This document shows positions 1 to 11,797 of a stretch of DNA of 34,569 nt, piece after piece. The position numbers were made by a program, and so were the translations under genes. The notes beneath the pieces are model-generated. The model was not told where the DNA came from. It did no database searches and saw only the letters and a list, made by a program, of their open reading frames with translations. Source of the DNA: Hypsibius dujardini (lineage: Eukaryota > Tardigrada > Eutardigrada > Parachela > Hypsibiidae); the NCBI GenBank assembly GCA_001579985.1, contig LRSR01008610.1, positions 1 to 34,569 of the forward strand. Direction: 5' to 3'. Positions within the stretch are counted from its first letter, which is position 1. Each line of letters opens with the position of its first letter.

Positions 1-565
1 ACTCCACACACAGGCGCGTGTGACGGAGGCGCGGCTAAAGTGACCGGTTTAATCGCGGCAGTACAGTACTCGACTAGAATAAGAAGTCAATCAACGAGTC
101 AATCAACCATTAAGACTGGGTTGTACAGCTGAGCTTTGCAACTCTGTTGTGGTCCAAAGATGGAGAATACTCGTAGGATACGAATAAGAAGTAATAATAA
201 TGCGTGCGGTGCGGGCCACCGGAGTCAGCCGTTCCCCCCTAATTTAGCAGGCACAAAATGGGCGTAGCAACAACTGAAAGGCGTGTCGGGGCGGTGTTTA
301 AATCGGCTTTAAGTAAATCAGTAAATCAGTAAATCAAATAGCATGCACCTGCAGGCTGCAACCCAGTATTAGTGAACCGATTTGAAACTTACGTTAGAAC
401 TTAGAAGCGATTTCACTCGGGCAATTTGGCTGCGACTGCGAGTGATTTTGAGCCGAAATAAGAACCGCACACATCAGCCGTTACTACCACCATCACTATT
501 TTGTCATCATTTAATTTAATTGAACCAGCTGTATTCTGCTCAAGCTTTATTCGGAAGTGAGAACG
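1..565. other. Upstream region of LARP7, no gene seen
   Basis: I see no convincing coding frame, RNA gene or mobile element here. It should hold the LARP7 promoter and 5' leader. A short AATCAGTAAATC repetition lies near 312-338. The small open frames on either strand have no homology I recognise and no splice context. Confidence 0.5.
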
Positions 566-2930
566 ATGCAACAGGCTGCGTCCACTTCCTCCACGAAGGG
601 ACGAAAGAAAGCCAATTTGCTGGGCAAAATCCGGCTGCTGGTACGAGACTCCTCCATCTCCCGACTCGTTCGACGGGAACCAGATCAATTTCCCTTACAT
701 AATTCGTAAGTTTGTTTCTCTAATTGCAGCTGGAATTCTATTTCGGTGACGCGAACTTGAACAAGGATCGTTTTCTGCAAGAGAAGCTGAAAGCGTCGGA
801 GGAAGGCTGTAAGTATTGAATCAACCAATCGTTCACTCGCTTCGATGCTGAACGTTTATTGATTCGACAATCACGCAATCAAGCAATCATCAATCAACCG
901 ATCGTTCACTTCGTTCACTGCTGAACTTTCATTGATTCAACAACCACACAATCAATCAATCAATCAACCAACCAATCTTTCACTCGCTTCGATGCTGAAC
1001 TTTTATTGATTCGACAATCACGCAATCAAGCAACAGTACTACTAATGGGATGCCGGTTGATTTATGGATTTTCAGATATCCCGATTGCCACACTGCTAAC
1101 GTTCAACAAGCTCCGAACTCTAACCACAGATGAGAATGTTGTCCGGGAGGCAATCAAGGGAACATCGGTTCTCGTGGTGCGTGTTTTTGTGGTTGTTTTC
1201 TCAGAGAAAATAAGCCTCAAAACTTCCCTTGTTCTTGTAGTTGTCCTCGGATGGCGCACAAGTGAAGCGAGCAACTCCATTCCATCAATCCGGACCGGTT
1301 GATGAGAAGACTTTGCACGTGGTAAGTTTGTGGATTGGTATTAGAGCGAAAATAACAGTACGGTAACAATAGTAAAGTCCACGTCCGGTCAATTGATTGA
1401 TTGTTTAAGCGCACGCGAATACTTTAGCCCTGAAGTTTAAAGTTTTCTGATGGAACGTTTTGATCAATGTAATTTACGCATCCACGCATTCATATTCACC
1501 TTTTTTTGTTCCCGTTACTGTGTACCTTCGGGGTCTGGGGACAACGGGACACCATTGATTGGTGAATCTACATCTACTGATGAACCCTCTTTGAAATTAA
1601 CAGATCCTAGTACTTTTAGCATTACATTGTGATAGAATTTTCGGTTAGGTTTCGATGGCTCTGTTTTGTTGTCTTTCTAGGAGAACTTACCGGAACACGC
1701 TGACGTTGATTGGGTCAAAGGGAAATTCTCGGCGTTTGGTTTGGTGCAGTACGTCAGTCTTCCCCGTTACAAGTCACTCAAGATCAAGGGCTTCGCGTTT
1801 GTTGAATTTGGTGAGGAAGAAGCTGTCGCACGTGCTATCCAGGTAAAATCTTTCTCGATTTGTACATTTTCCCCTGTTCGACACGACCAAGTACGTTTTC
1901 ATTCTGCAACAGTACTTCAACCCAGCGACTAATCCCACGAGCGATGCCTTCGAAAAAGAGGCCGCATTACCCGTCATTCCCGCCGTCACTGTTGCCGATT
2001 TCGATGAGGAAGAACTGTCCGCCCAGCATGGCCACAAGCGGAAGCGCGATGAGGTGATGGACGAAGAGGACCCCAGGCCCACTTCGGCGGAACCGCATTC
2101 TTCGGCTGCTACCGCGTGCGAGAGCGCTAAGAAACTCCCCATCACTTCTGCGGTGACTGCGAAGCATGCTCACGTTGCCTTCTCCCCGGAACTGTTGCCG
2201 CTGAACGTGATTTCCAAGGTGGAGTGGCTTCGGCTTCGAAAGCGCTATTTAGACCTGCAGAAAGCGAGCTATCGAGCGCTCAAGGAGAAGCTAAAGATCC
2301 TTAGTGTCCTTGATGAGCCCACGGCCGATTTGAATGGGCTCGACGGGATGGAGGCGGAATTGGCCAGTGACGACGATCAGGACATGGCGGAAGAAGCTGA
2401 GCAGGCGAAGACCCGACGACCACGTCGACAGAAACCCCAAACGCAACCCAGAGCCGCCACCCCGCCTTTCGTGCCGACGCTGGAATTCCTAGCCGATGTG
2501 ATCATCCATGTGAAGTTGAATAAACCAGCAGAAGATAAGAAGAAAATCATTGCGGATTTCCGAGTCATTCCGCACGTTGCGTTTGTGGATGTTACCAGCG
2601 AGACGGAAGCGCTGGTACGTCTGGATGCCGCCACGGCGGTCGAAGAAGCGATGGTGGCCTTGCAGGCGAAGAGTCCTGATGTGTCACTGCGGTTGCTGGC
2701 GGGAGAGGAAGAGAAGACGTACTGGAAGAAGATTCAGGCCGACATGGAACGAGTTCAGAAGAATCGCAGGGGCAAGGCAAAGGTACGCGGCGATACCGAT
2801 GTAAGTTTTTTCTTTGGCAATTCTGCTACGGTATTAAAAACCTTACATCGTTGGTTTCTGTTGACTGCAGATCCTGGAACGCGTCGACAAAAGCGTGGAG
2901 CAGGTCGCGCGCACTCACATTAAGTTTTGA
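566..2930 (+). CDS. LARP7: La-related protein 7 (LARP7), seven exons
   Basis: LARP7 binds the 3' end of 7SK snRNA, stabilises the 7SK snRNP that holds P-TEFb inactive, and assists U6 snRNA modification in the nucleus. Exons: 566-640, 730-808, 1076-1176, 1241-1321, 1681-1842, 1913-2800, 2871-2930. All junctions are GT-AG and in phase, giving 481 aa (human 582). The La motif covers about residues 17-85 (EFYFGDANLNKDRFL; then LLTFNKLRTLTTDENVV). RRM1 follows at about 108-165 with the RNP1 motif KGFAFVEF. A conserved helix, ISKVEWLRLRKRYLDLQKAS, precedes an acidic linker. The C-terminal xRRM (about 355-445) has the RNP3-type F390-x-D392 (Tyr-x-Asp in human), R402 and a YWKKI helix. The start is the first in-frame ATG, 75 nt before the first donor. 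The linker is shorter and less lysine-rich than in vertebrates. The gene converges on UROC1. Confidence 0.95.
819..1033 (+). repeat. Three tandem ~70-bp units in LARP7 intron 2
   Basis: Three diverged copies start at about 819, 892 and 962. Each contains TCAATCAACC, then TTCACT, then GCTGAAC, then TTGATTC and ACAATCA motifs. Units 1 and 3 are closest (both carry CTCGCTTCGATGCTGAAC). The array fills nearly the whole intron between the donor at 809 and the acceptor at 1075. The TCAATCAA core recurs elsewhere in the window. Confidence 0.75.
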
Positions 2931-3229
2931 TCTTCAGACGGTTGAAATGATTCGCGGGATCTTCACTTTCTTCGGTACTGGGAGTTGATGCCTAGTCGGC
3001 ATTCTTTTTTGTAGCAATGCCGAAAAACTTCTTTTGCGAGCTGTACAGACATCAATTTATTTTTTATTCCGTTAGCACCTCCTAAATCAAATTTTGTTTA
3101 GAAGGGGAGTATTTCTTTCGTTTCTTTCTGTCCTGAACTCGCTTTGCCTGAGTGACATTATAAAGCTCGAGTTTGATGCTTCAATGATCCGGTGGAGAAT
3201 AATTCGAACAGTGAATACGCCGCTCTCGT
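2931..3229. other. LARP7/UROC1 convergent intergenic region
   Basis: About 300 bp separate the stop codons of LARP7 (+) and UROC1 (-). The region must hold both 3' ends. I see no canonical AATAAA that clearly serves either gene, and no further feature. Confidence 0.5.
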
Positions 3230-6200
3230 TCAAATGATGTCTGCCGCAACTGGATTGGGCAGAGTGACCACGAGCTTCGGTTCAGACACCATTGCGCGCT
3301 TGATTGTCTCGATCGCAAACTTATTTCCCGCCCACGACCGTCGGGATATCTGTTGGATAGAAAACGTATCATGCGGTAGCAGACAAATTTCTCAGAACGG
3401 TCCATCTGAAAATCGGAAGGTCTTACACCGTTGTTAACGTCCCAATTGAGCATGCTCTTCGCTCGGCGTTCAGCGTCCTCACTTCCGTCCAGCAGTAGTC
3501 CGAACCCGCCGTTGATCACCTCGCCCCAACCAACTCCACCTTGAAGCGACACCAGGAGGACTCACGTAAATTGACAAAATGATGAAGCTGACGGGAAGAC
3601 ACACTCACCGCCGTTGTGTAAGGCGACCCATGTCGCCCCACGGAACGAGTCTCCGATACAGTTCTGCACGGCCATGTCCGCCGTGAATGCTGACCCATCA
3701 TAAATATTAGAGGTCTCTCGAAACGGACTGTCCGTACCGCTGACATCGTGATGATCACGGCTGATCACCACAGGCGCACTAAGCTTCTTCTCCGCGACGG
3801 CTTTGTTGATGGCCACGGCAATGGCCGACCGTCCGGCCTGATCAGCGTAGAGGATTCGGGCTTGAGATCCGACAACCAGCTCGTGCTGGTCTGCTTCCAG
3901 AATCCATTTGTGGTTGTCCTTGTATTGCTCCGCCGTGGCCGACGGCACTGTAAACGGAAGGAACTCCATTCCAGCCAACCAAATACACGAGAACTCATGC
4001 AGACATGCACAGGCATAATGGAGGACACCAATCAAGGCGAACTGCCAAACAGTAGTCGTACATTCAGTCTTGAGGAATTCATCGATGACATCAGCGGCAA
4101 TCTGATCGGTCAGATTAAGGTCTGCTGCTTTGCCGGAAGTACACACCCACCTAAGACGGAGCATGGGTACATAAATGACAACAGTCGCACTTGGCAAAGC
4201 GTTGCAGGCAAGCAATTGTTAAGCACATACTAACCGAAACGGACCGAATCCGAGCGAGAAGACATCACTGAAAAAGGTTCTTCATTTAGTTGCATGCTTT
4301 TCTGCAAGGTGCGTGATGTCACAACGGACAACTTTGGTATGATTACACCCACCCCATGATGTCCTGCAAAACAGATAAAGGTGTTTTCACCGGAAAATGT
4401 CAGTTACTAAACGTTTTGAGTAACCCTTACCTGGACGTACGACGGATACGTGAAAGTCCCTTTTGAACTGTTCTTATAGACATCCGCACCGGCACGACCG
4501 GCTTCCAGTAGAAAGGCGTTGCCATAATCCCAGAAGTTTAGTCCTTCCCGTGCTAGGTAGTTAACAGCGGTCACCTGACGGCGTAAACTTCCCTGCACTA
4601 AACCCTTGAACTGTTCCGGGTCGTCACTGATCATTTGGAGAGATTGCTCGTAAGTCAACTGCAACTCAGAAAATCGTGCTACTTATACTACAATCTACAT
4701 TGATTTATTTTTTTTAAATTCAACGGTAATATACAGGGTCGGCACTAATACTGAATAGTTTTCAAACAGTCGCCGCGCAAACTCAAGCAAATTTTATTAA
4801 TGAAAAAAACAACATAAATAGACTCAGAATCACAGAGTGATCAGAGAAGTTCAAAAGCGGTCGGAGGAGACCTTCCTTCCTGGGGGGGGGGGTCGCTGAC
4901 TGATTTCTGCCTTTATACAGTGGATCTGCAGATTGATTGCTTGATTGGGTTGATCGGCATTCAATTACTTTTGAAATCGTGCCTCGCCCGCAAGTTTTCC
5001 TGCAAAGCGGGAAGTAAACAAAGTATCCCGCTAAGCATTTGTAACAAAATTGCCGCTGCCTATAAAACCCCAATTTATGTAGGGGAGGAGCCACATCGCC
5101 TGTTACGTGCGAAAACTTACGCTTGAGCCACTTTGCCCCGCGAGAAATGCTTTTCTATAAAATGCCCTGCTGCACTTAACGAAACACCTCAAATGCGTTT
5201 CTGGTAGCTGAATCATGCCGCAACAGCACACAATTAGCGTTTCCTCATTTTTTGGTACGTGCACGGTGGGCGTGGTTCAGAGCCTGACCTGTAGGTTTGG
5301 CCCAATTTGGCGGGCCAATTTTGCCCTAAAGTCAAGTTTTGTTTTCAATAACTCACGCCTTTCTAGGGCAAGAGCAAAAACTATGCAGTATTAGTTAGTG
5401 CCGACCCTTGTAACTGCCAACGCTAAACTGTTCCATATAGAAATAAAGATGATTAATGGATGCTTTAGGTAAAAGGCCTTACCAGCTCTCACCTGAACTG
5501 GAAAGTAGCCACCATTAAATGGATTGTGCAGGGATGTCTGATCTGACCCGAGGTCCACCAGCAATTCGCCAGTTTTCCGATGTTCATCCACGAGGCGTTC
5601 CCTAAGAAGGCGATCTACTGTATAACGTAATACATACGAACGGACCGACCAGCAAAAACCGTTTGTGTTAGTCATCTCATACCAGAGGTCGACAACATTT
5701 CCGTGGTAGCCGAGACTGAGCGCTTTCTGCTTCAGCCGTGCGTCTCTGATTGAAAAGGAAAAGTTAATTAATTGGCATTTTTCATCTAAAAAATTGGGTT
5801 TCCAGGTACCTAATCTTCTGGATGCATTCATCTAAGGACGCAGTATACTCCATTAGCCAGCCTTGTCCGTGACGCTTGACAAGCGCTTCCTTGCTGACCT
5901 AATCCAAAACAAGGCTTTAATTAGAGAAGCCGAATGCAGAAAGTTGGTCAGTATCAACAAGATTCTAGACCAGCTGGCTCAGTTAAACAGACCTCAGCAA
6001 TCACCCCGACGCATCCGGCAATGACAGCAGCTTTCGCCTGGGCTCCAGACATCCCGCCTAGCCCAGAGGTCACGTAGACCTTCCCCTTCAAATCCTGCAC
6101 TTTCAGGTACTTTCTTCCGGCGTTCATCAAAGTCAACTGCGGAAAAAAGCTTATCTCATTATCACGTTAAAATGGCTTGCCATTTAAGCCCCAACATACC

Positions 6201-6552
6201 GTGGTGCCGTGGACGATGCCTTGCGGTCCGATGTAGCAGTAGCTCCCCGCAGTCATCTGGCCGTACATCGTCACTCCCAGAGCAAACATTCGATTATAGT
6301 CCTCCTTCGACGAGTACTGCGGAATGACCTGACAAGTGAAACAACAAATGGGACCTTTTATCTCATGAATCGTAGCCTTCTGTTTAATTTGTTCCTACCA
6401 TGCCATTTGTAATTACAGCTCGCGGTGAGTTGGGGCTGGACGGGAACAGGCCCATCGGATGACCAGAGTACATAACCTACGTACATAATTATTAAGTTCT
6501 TTTATAGTGTCGCTCCCAAATTCACGTCTCATCCATGCACATTGTCTGTCTA

Positions 6553-6588
<36 letters not shown>

Positions 6589-6622
6589 CCTGTCTGTCTA
6601 CCTGTCTGTTTGTTTGTCTGTT

Positions 6623-6653
<31 letters not shown>

Positions 6654-7672
6654 TTGCCTATCTGCTCGCCTGTCTGCCTGTTTGTTTATCTGTCTGTCCG
6701 TGTGTCCGCGTGTCTGTCTGTCAACCCATATGCATGTTAGCCGACCTGGTTGTCTGTTGGTCTGAAAATCTACTCACCAAGGTTTGTTCTTCTGTCATCT
6801 GGCTCAAGTACTGCATGGTCAGCCAGAACTGCGCCCAGTTGGAGAAGACTTGGCCGTTTCCACCGTATGTCACCTTTAACAAACGGGATATAGGGAAAGC
6901 CAGGCGCTCTCATTTTTAACCCCTATCGCACACTGATCAAGCAGACATAGCCGTGTCTATGCAGTGCACTGCTTACCAGTTCCTCAGGAAACTGTGCAAT
7001 CGCTGGGTCCAAGTTGTTCATAATCATCAGCATAATCGAGGCAGCCTGCTGGCATTTTGCGGAGAATTCACCGATCGGGTACGCCCTACAAAAAAAGCAA
7101 GTGCGCTACAACCTGTAGTTCCAGTCAATTATGTTTGCCCATTTCATTTGCTTCGGGTCGCTACGAGATCTCGGCCATATGCCTTGCAAAGTTGTTGATG
7201 GACAAAATGAATTCTCCCCTCGCTTCTTACATCATCCGCATGCGGGGCACGAAGCGGTACATGTAGATGTGGCCATACTCTCGCAGTTCCTCAGCGAATT
7301 CCGGCGCCAAAGTCCTGTGCAAGTGCTCCGGGAAATAGCGAAGCGCATTTCGAACCGCCAACTGTGAGATAAAAGAGAAAAAACGTGTCTGTCTGTCTGT
7401 CTGTCTGTCTTGTCTGTCTGTCTGTCTGTCTGTCTGACTGTTTGTCTGCCTGTCTGTTGGTCTGTCTGTCTGTCCGTAGAGAAAGAGAAGTGTTCCGATT
7501 AGACCGCGGCATCTCATAACGAGAGCCGGGCGTGGACAAAATGACGGTTCACCTTCTGGTCGTCCTCGCTCAAGTTGTGCGTTCTCACTGGAGCATGCGG
7601 CAGGAATTCATCTCGCGGCTGCCACTCCGGTAAGGGATCAACTGGAATTCCGCGCTGGAAGACGCGCAACAT
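3230..7672 (-). CDS. UROC1: Urocanate hydratase (urocanase), 17 exons
   Basis: The enzyme converts urocanate to imidazolone propionate, the second step of histidine catabolism, in the cytosol with tightly bound NAD+. Exons in transcript order: 7672-7553, 7361-7231, 7085-6977, 6873-6778, 6476-6399, 6328-6200, 6136-5993, 5898-5810, 5745-5683, 5601-5493, 4658-4431, 4363-4353, 4267-4235, 4150-4062, 3947-3609, 3539-3427, 3349-3230. Phases agree throughout, giving 666 aa (human about 676). Signatures include YGGNGQVFSNWAQFWLTM (about 123-140), the NAD-binding TSGLGGMSGAQAKA (244-257), SLGYHGNVVDLW, DLGSDQTSLHNPFNGGY, WVCTSG (Cys450, the conserved active-site cysteine by family alignment), SRDHHDVSGTDSPFRETSN and GVGWGEVINGGFG. 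Exon 12 has only 11 nt. Introns 2 and 5 carry CTGT tracts on the plus strand. The start ATG precedes a human-like N-terminus ending HAPVRT. No key residue appears lost. Confidence 0.95.
4353..4363 (-). other. UROC1: 11-nt micro-exon of UROC1
   Basis: The gene needs D-I-M-G between YPSYVQ and DVFSLGFGPF to match the urocanase family. The only source is GACATCATGGG, flanked by an acceptor ending TTTTGCAG and a donor GTGGGTGT. With 33-nt exon 13 it restores frame exactly. Confidence 0.85.
6545..6725 (+). repeat. CTGT tetranucleotide tract in a UROC1 intron
   Basis: A long imperfect CTGT array (CAGA on the gene's sense strand) lies in the intron between the exons at 6476 and 6778. It is open in three frames and produces Cys-Leu-Ser-Val repeats that are not a protein. 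Confidence 0.9.
7386..7475 (+). repeat. Second CTGT tract in a UROC1 intron
   Basis: About 22 imperfect CTGT units lie in the first intron of UROC1, between the exons ending at 7553 and starting at 7361. The spurious open frames here are Thr-Asp-Arg-Gln type. Confidence 0.9.
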
Positions 7673-8855
7673 TTTCGACGACTATTGAGGACGATTCGTT
7701 TAACGGCAGTACATCGACCGGCTTCAGACTTGAGACTTGGGGAAATTTTGAAACGTATAAAGTATAATGAATGAGCAACGGTACTCGTTTCTGCTTCGAA
7801 TGTGCATTCAGGCCTGTTAGTTTCCCAGAATTTCACCCTGCCTTGAAAGTACAAGCAAGCCCGGCTGCAGCAGTATAACGTCTGATTGGAACAGATTATC
7901 TTTTATGATCTGAGGAATAAGAGTGGCGACCGAATCGGCTCTGAAGATCTGACCACGCTCGGTTGGTGTTCCCTGTTTCGTATGCCGGTGGCGCCACTAC
8001 CGCAAACGTATAAATAAATATACTAGTACTAGAGGCAAAGTCTGTATTTCGCCTAACCCTCCAATAGGTCGATAAATCGGCTCACTCATGGGTTTCTCTT
8101 TGACGGATGGTGCTTGATTGTTTGATTTGCTGTATTATATGCTAGTAACTTAGCACTTCTAAAAATCAAACAATCAAGCAGCTGCCATCAATGAGTGAGC
8201 CGATTTATCAAGTCTGCCTAAGTTTTGATTTGGCATACATGCTCCGCACGACAGGGCGAACGGGGCAAAATCGTAACGTCTATCAATCAAAAGAGCCACA
8301 AGGTTTCTTTTTTGTTTTCCATTTTTAGTAAATTGTATTTTTTAATTTTTTGTCAAAATTATTGTTTTATATGTTTGTCCGGTTTATTGCTGATTTCTCC
8401 AACTCAAAATATCAACAAATAATGAGAGAAAAATGTGCGAACGCGGTATTTATACCATTTTCGAACTTGCGCAGCATTGGGAGTTTTACCTCGTAGCCTG
8501 TTTTGTCGCGATTGAAACGTCATAGTAAAAATTAAAAATTAAAAATAGGTCACATAAACTTAGGTAACTAATTATACGATTCCATTCTTTAGTCCAGTCG
8601 CAGCCGTCAACAATGGCACATGATACAGTGGCGCCCTCAAGGGAGGATTTCGGACTCCGCGGTTCACCCTCAACTCGCAGGAGAGGGCTGTTCTATTCTT
8701 TGAACTGATTCATTTATTGGCAAGTCGCCGCTGCGTATGATGAAACTTTGATTAAACTTGATGGCTTGATTCCTGAGACTGGAATCAATCAATCAACTGG
8801 AATTAATCGCAAACAATGTATAAAACAATTTCCACTTAAAGTTAACCTTCCAAAT
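7673..8855. other. UROC1/ANAPC2 divergent intergenic region
   Basis: The region separates two head-to-head genes and should hold both promoters. Apart from the fold-back element at 8071-8209 I see no gene. There is an AT-rich stretch at about 8300-8420, and ATTAAAAATTAAAAAT at 8530-8545. Confidence 0.5.
8071..8209. repeat. Fold-back (inverted-repeat) element
   Basis: The outer arms are GATAAATCGGCTCACTCAT (8071-8089) and its perfect reverse complement (8191-8209). The inner arms are TGCTTGATTGTTTGATTT (8111-8128) and its perfect reverse complement (8163-8180). The arms are separated by unpaired 21-nt and 10-nt segments and a 34-nt loop. This looks like a small non-autonomous fold-back/MITE-type element. 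I see no clear target-site duplication. Confidence 0.8.
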
Positions 8856-11764
8856 ATGTTGTCAGACTCATCCATCACATCTAAACGGCCACGTTCTACC
8901 CACGATCCACCCGTGGAATCCCCGTCAGCGCGCTCTGCCGCAACGAGAAAAAGTCTGGCCAAAAAAAGCCTCCTCGTCCATCGTTTCCTCCTGCCGCAGT
9001 GTCTCGAGGAGTTTGACCAATGGCCCGCCAATCTACCCGGCCTTCTCCGCAGTTTTCTCAAGTCTGATGATGGAAGTGGAGGATTTCGTGCCCACCTTGG
9101 CGAGGAAAAATATTTGGATGCCTGGAAAAATGCGTCGAAAGCGACACAGCAATTTATGGAGGCGCATTTGCTGCCGGCGTTTGATGAGCTGCGGAACCGC
9201 CAGGATGGTTCTACGGTTTTGCTGGCATTTGTGGGACTACGCGGGATGTTAGGGCAAATTTCGGAGATGCTCTCGCAGGCGTTTGTGGCGAAGTTTTCCG
9301 GTGAGACAAGGGGAGATGCTGCGGTGGAAGTTAACTCATGAGCAGCCTCGCTTGATTACTTGATTGTTTCTTGATTCTTAGCTTGGTTACTGGTTTAAAT
9401 CCTTTGGTTGCTGGTTTAAATCCTTCTATGTGGTGAGGAGTATACATCATTTAAAGAAACTTTGCAGCAAAATTGTTTCGAAATTGTTTTGTGAAGCTTC
9501 AAGTGATTCTAAAATCGATTCTGCGATGCATATGATTTGGTGGTACGTTGATTTGTTCGATCTCTTGGTTGATTGGACAACTGACACGGTATTATCTTGC
9601 GACTCCTTTTGTGGGACTGATTTAATTCTAAATTAGAAGACGTGAAAAGGCGTAGTTTAAGAAACGATTGTGATTCTGCCAGTGCGATTTTCATCGAAAG
9701 TTCTGACTCGCTCGTTGCCTGATCTGTGAATCGGAAGAGAAACGCTTGTTTTTTTTATTGGAATATTAGGCCGATTGGTTGATTGATTGAAAACTTGTAT
9801 TCTTCCAGTTAGTTCGTCATACGTTGCCATTACTTTCCAGATGATTTTATCTCGGAGGATTACCGGAGCGTTGAAGAGAAACTGGACGACGCCATCGAGG
9901 AGATTGATATTGGGGAGTTTTTCGGTAAACCGTCGCACAACCTAAGCGACGGCAGTTCATGCGGGAGTTTGGGGTTAAAATGCGTCAACTTTGAGGGCAG
10001 TAGTTCCCCGCAAGACACTTCGCTCAATCGGCAGGAATTCGTGCCTGGGAGCGTCCCGACGAAGCGCCGACGAACGACCACACCGGAGGACGAGGACTTG
10101 GTGGATGCTCGCTCGCTCAGTCAGCTCTCCATTTCCGGCACGCTCGACCGAAATGGCACGCACGCCACTGTCGTGGAACCGAATTCTCACATACATTCCA
10201 CGGAGCAAATTGTGGACATTGAGCATCTGGAAGAGCTGCCGGAGGGGATGTTTCGTCAGAATCTCTGCCACTTCACGGTGGGCAATATTTTCCGGTATTT
10301 TGCGCGGCTTGTTGTGAAGCGGCTTGAGGTGTTTCCGGTCATCGCAGCACCTTTCGTGCACAATGTGGCAGAGATTTACGAGAAGCTCATACAGCTGCAG
10401 CAGCGTGCGGTCTCGACAGCAGCTCCGGATTCTGACGCCAGTGTCGAGTTAAAGGCTGCTTTAGTCACTTTCCATAAAGCCTTGTAAGTTCTATTTTAAG
10501 CTGTGCGAATTCTCCAGACCCTAACCTGTCCTTTCAATGACGTGTCCCAATTGAAATCAATTATAGCGTGCCCTTTATAAATTGAACGTCAAGTTTAAAA
10601 ACATTATTTTATTTTGCTGGTTTCAACTAGATTTAACAGTATGTGTTAGATGGAAAAACGCGCCAGGCATGACCATTTTTTTTATATTTAGGACCGAATT
10701 AGGCTTAGGTGAAGCCGTTATTGCACCGGCCCTTCAAATTCTCTGCCGTCGCAAAGTCAAAGACAAAGCCGCCTGCTTCCTGAAGGATTGCGTCAACTCC
10801 GACTTCACGTACAGTTTCCGCAAAGAAACGGAATTCCCCGTGCTGAGCGCTTTCGTCCACTCCACCATGACGGGAGATGCGTCACGGTCGTCTCTTCAGA
10901 TTCTCCAGCGGTTGATCGACTACACCAAGAAGGAGTACATTGAAGGTGTGGTGGATGGTTTCTTCGATCTCCTCCTCCAGTGGCCGCGATCTCGGCAGAA
11001 TTTCATCGAATTGAAGCATTTGATGGACCAATCCTCGCAGGACGTCGTCCAGGCAGTCATCATCTCACTGCAACGGCAATTTTACAGTCGGCTCCTCCGG
11101 CCGGGTCTTAACACCCAAGACATTCTCGCTGTTTATACCGCCGCCATCCGAGCACTCCGAATCATCGATCCGTCACGCGTCATCCAAGACCTGGTGTGTG
11201 AGCCAGTGCGATTCTACCTCCGCTCCCGTCCGGACACGGTGCGTTGCATCATGTCGCACATCACTCACATCAGTCCCATCCGAGACACCGGTGACAATCG
11301 ACGGAATAGTCTACCGGCACTGGATGCGATGATTGAAGAGGAGGAAGCAGCCATCGCCTTGACGATGCTCAATCCGAAAAATTCCACGTCGGATATCGAT
11401 ATGGAGAACTGGAGGACATGGCAGCCGGACCCGGTATATGTGGAGCTGTTGCCGTCGCATAAACGGACTGATCGCCAGGCAGACACGATCGAGTTGTTGA
11501 TGAGCATCTACGGCGGACAGGACGTATTCATCAACGAATATCAGCTGATTCTGGCAGAAAAGTTGCTAGGGTATTATCCATTTGACTCGGATGAGGAGTC
11601 CAAGCACCTGAAGATGATGACGAAACGGTAAGTAAATTCATAGGATCGTATGACAACATAGACAGACAAACATACGGACGGGCAAGCAGACGGGCTGAAA
11701 GATTACGAGTAATGAATGAGCAGACAAATTGTCTAGAATGATAGATCAAGACAGACAGACAGAC

Positions 11765-11797
<33 letters not shown>

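Noticed and set aside
6507-6919. Cysteine/serine-rich open frames
   Set aside because: They are open only because CTGT repeats have no stops; they lie in a UROC1 intron.
9430-9636. Extra exon of ANAPC2
   Set aside because: Exon 1 (phase 1) joins exon 2 directly with correct phase and continuous family alignment, so this frame is intronic.
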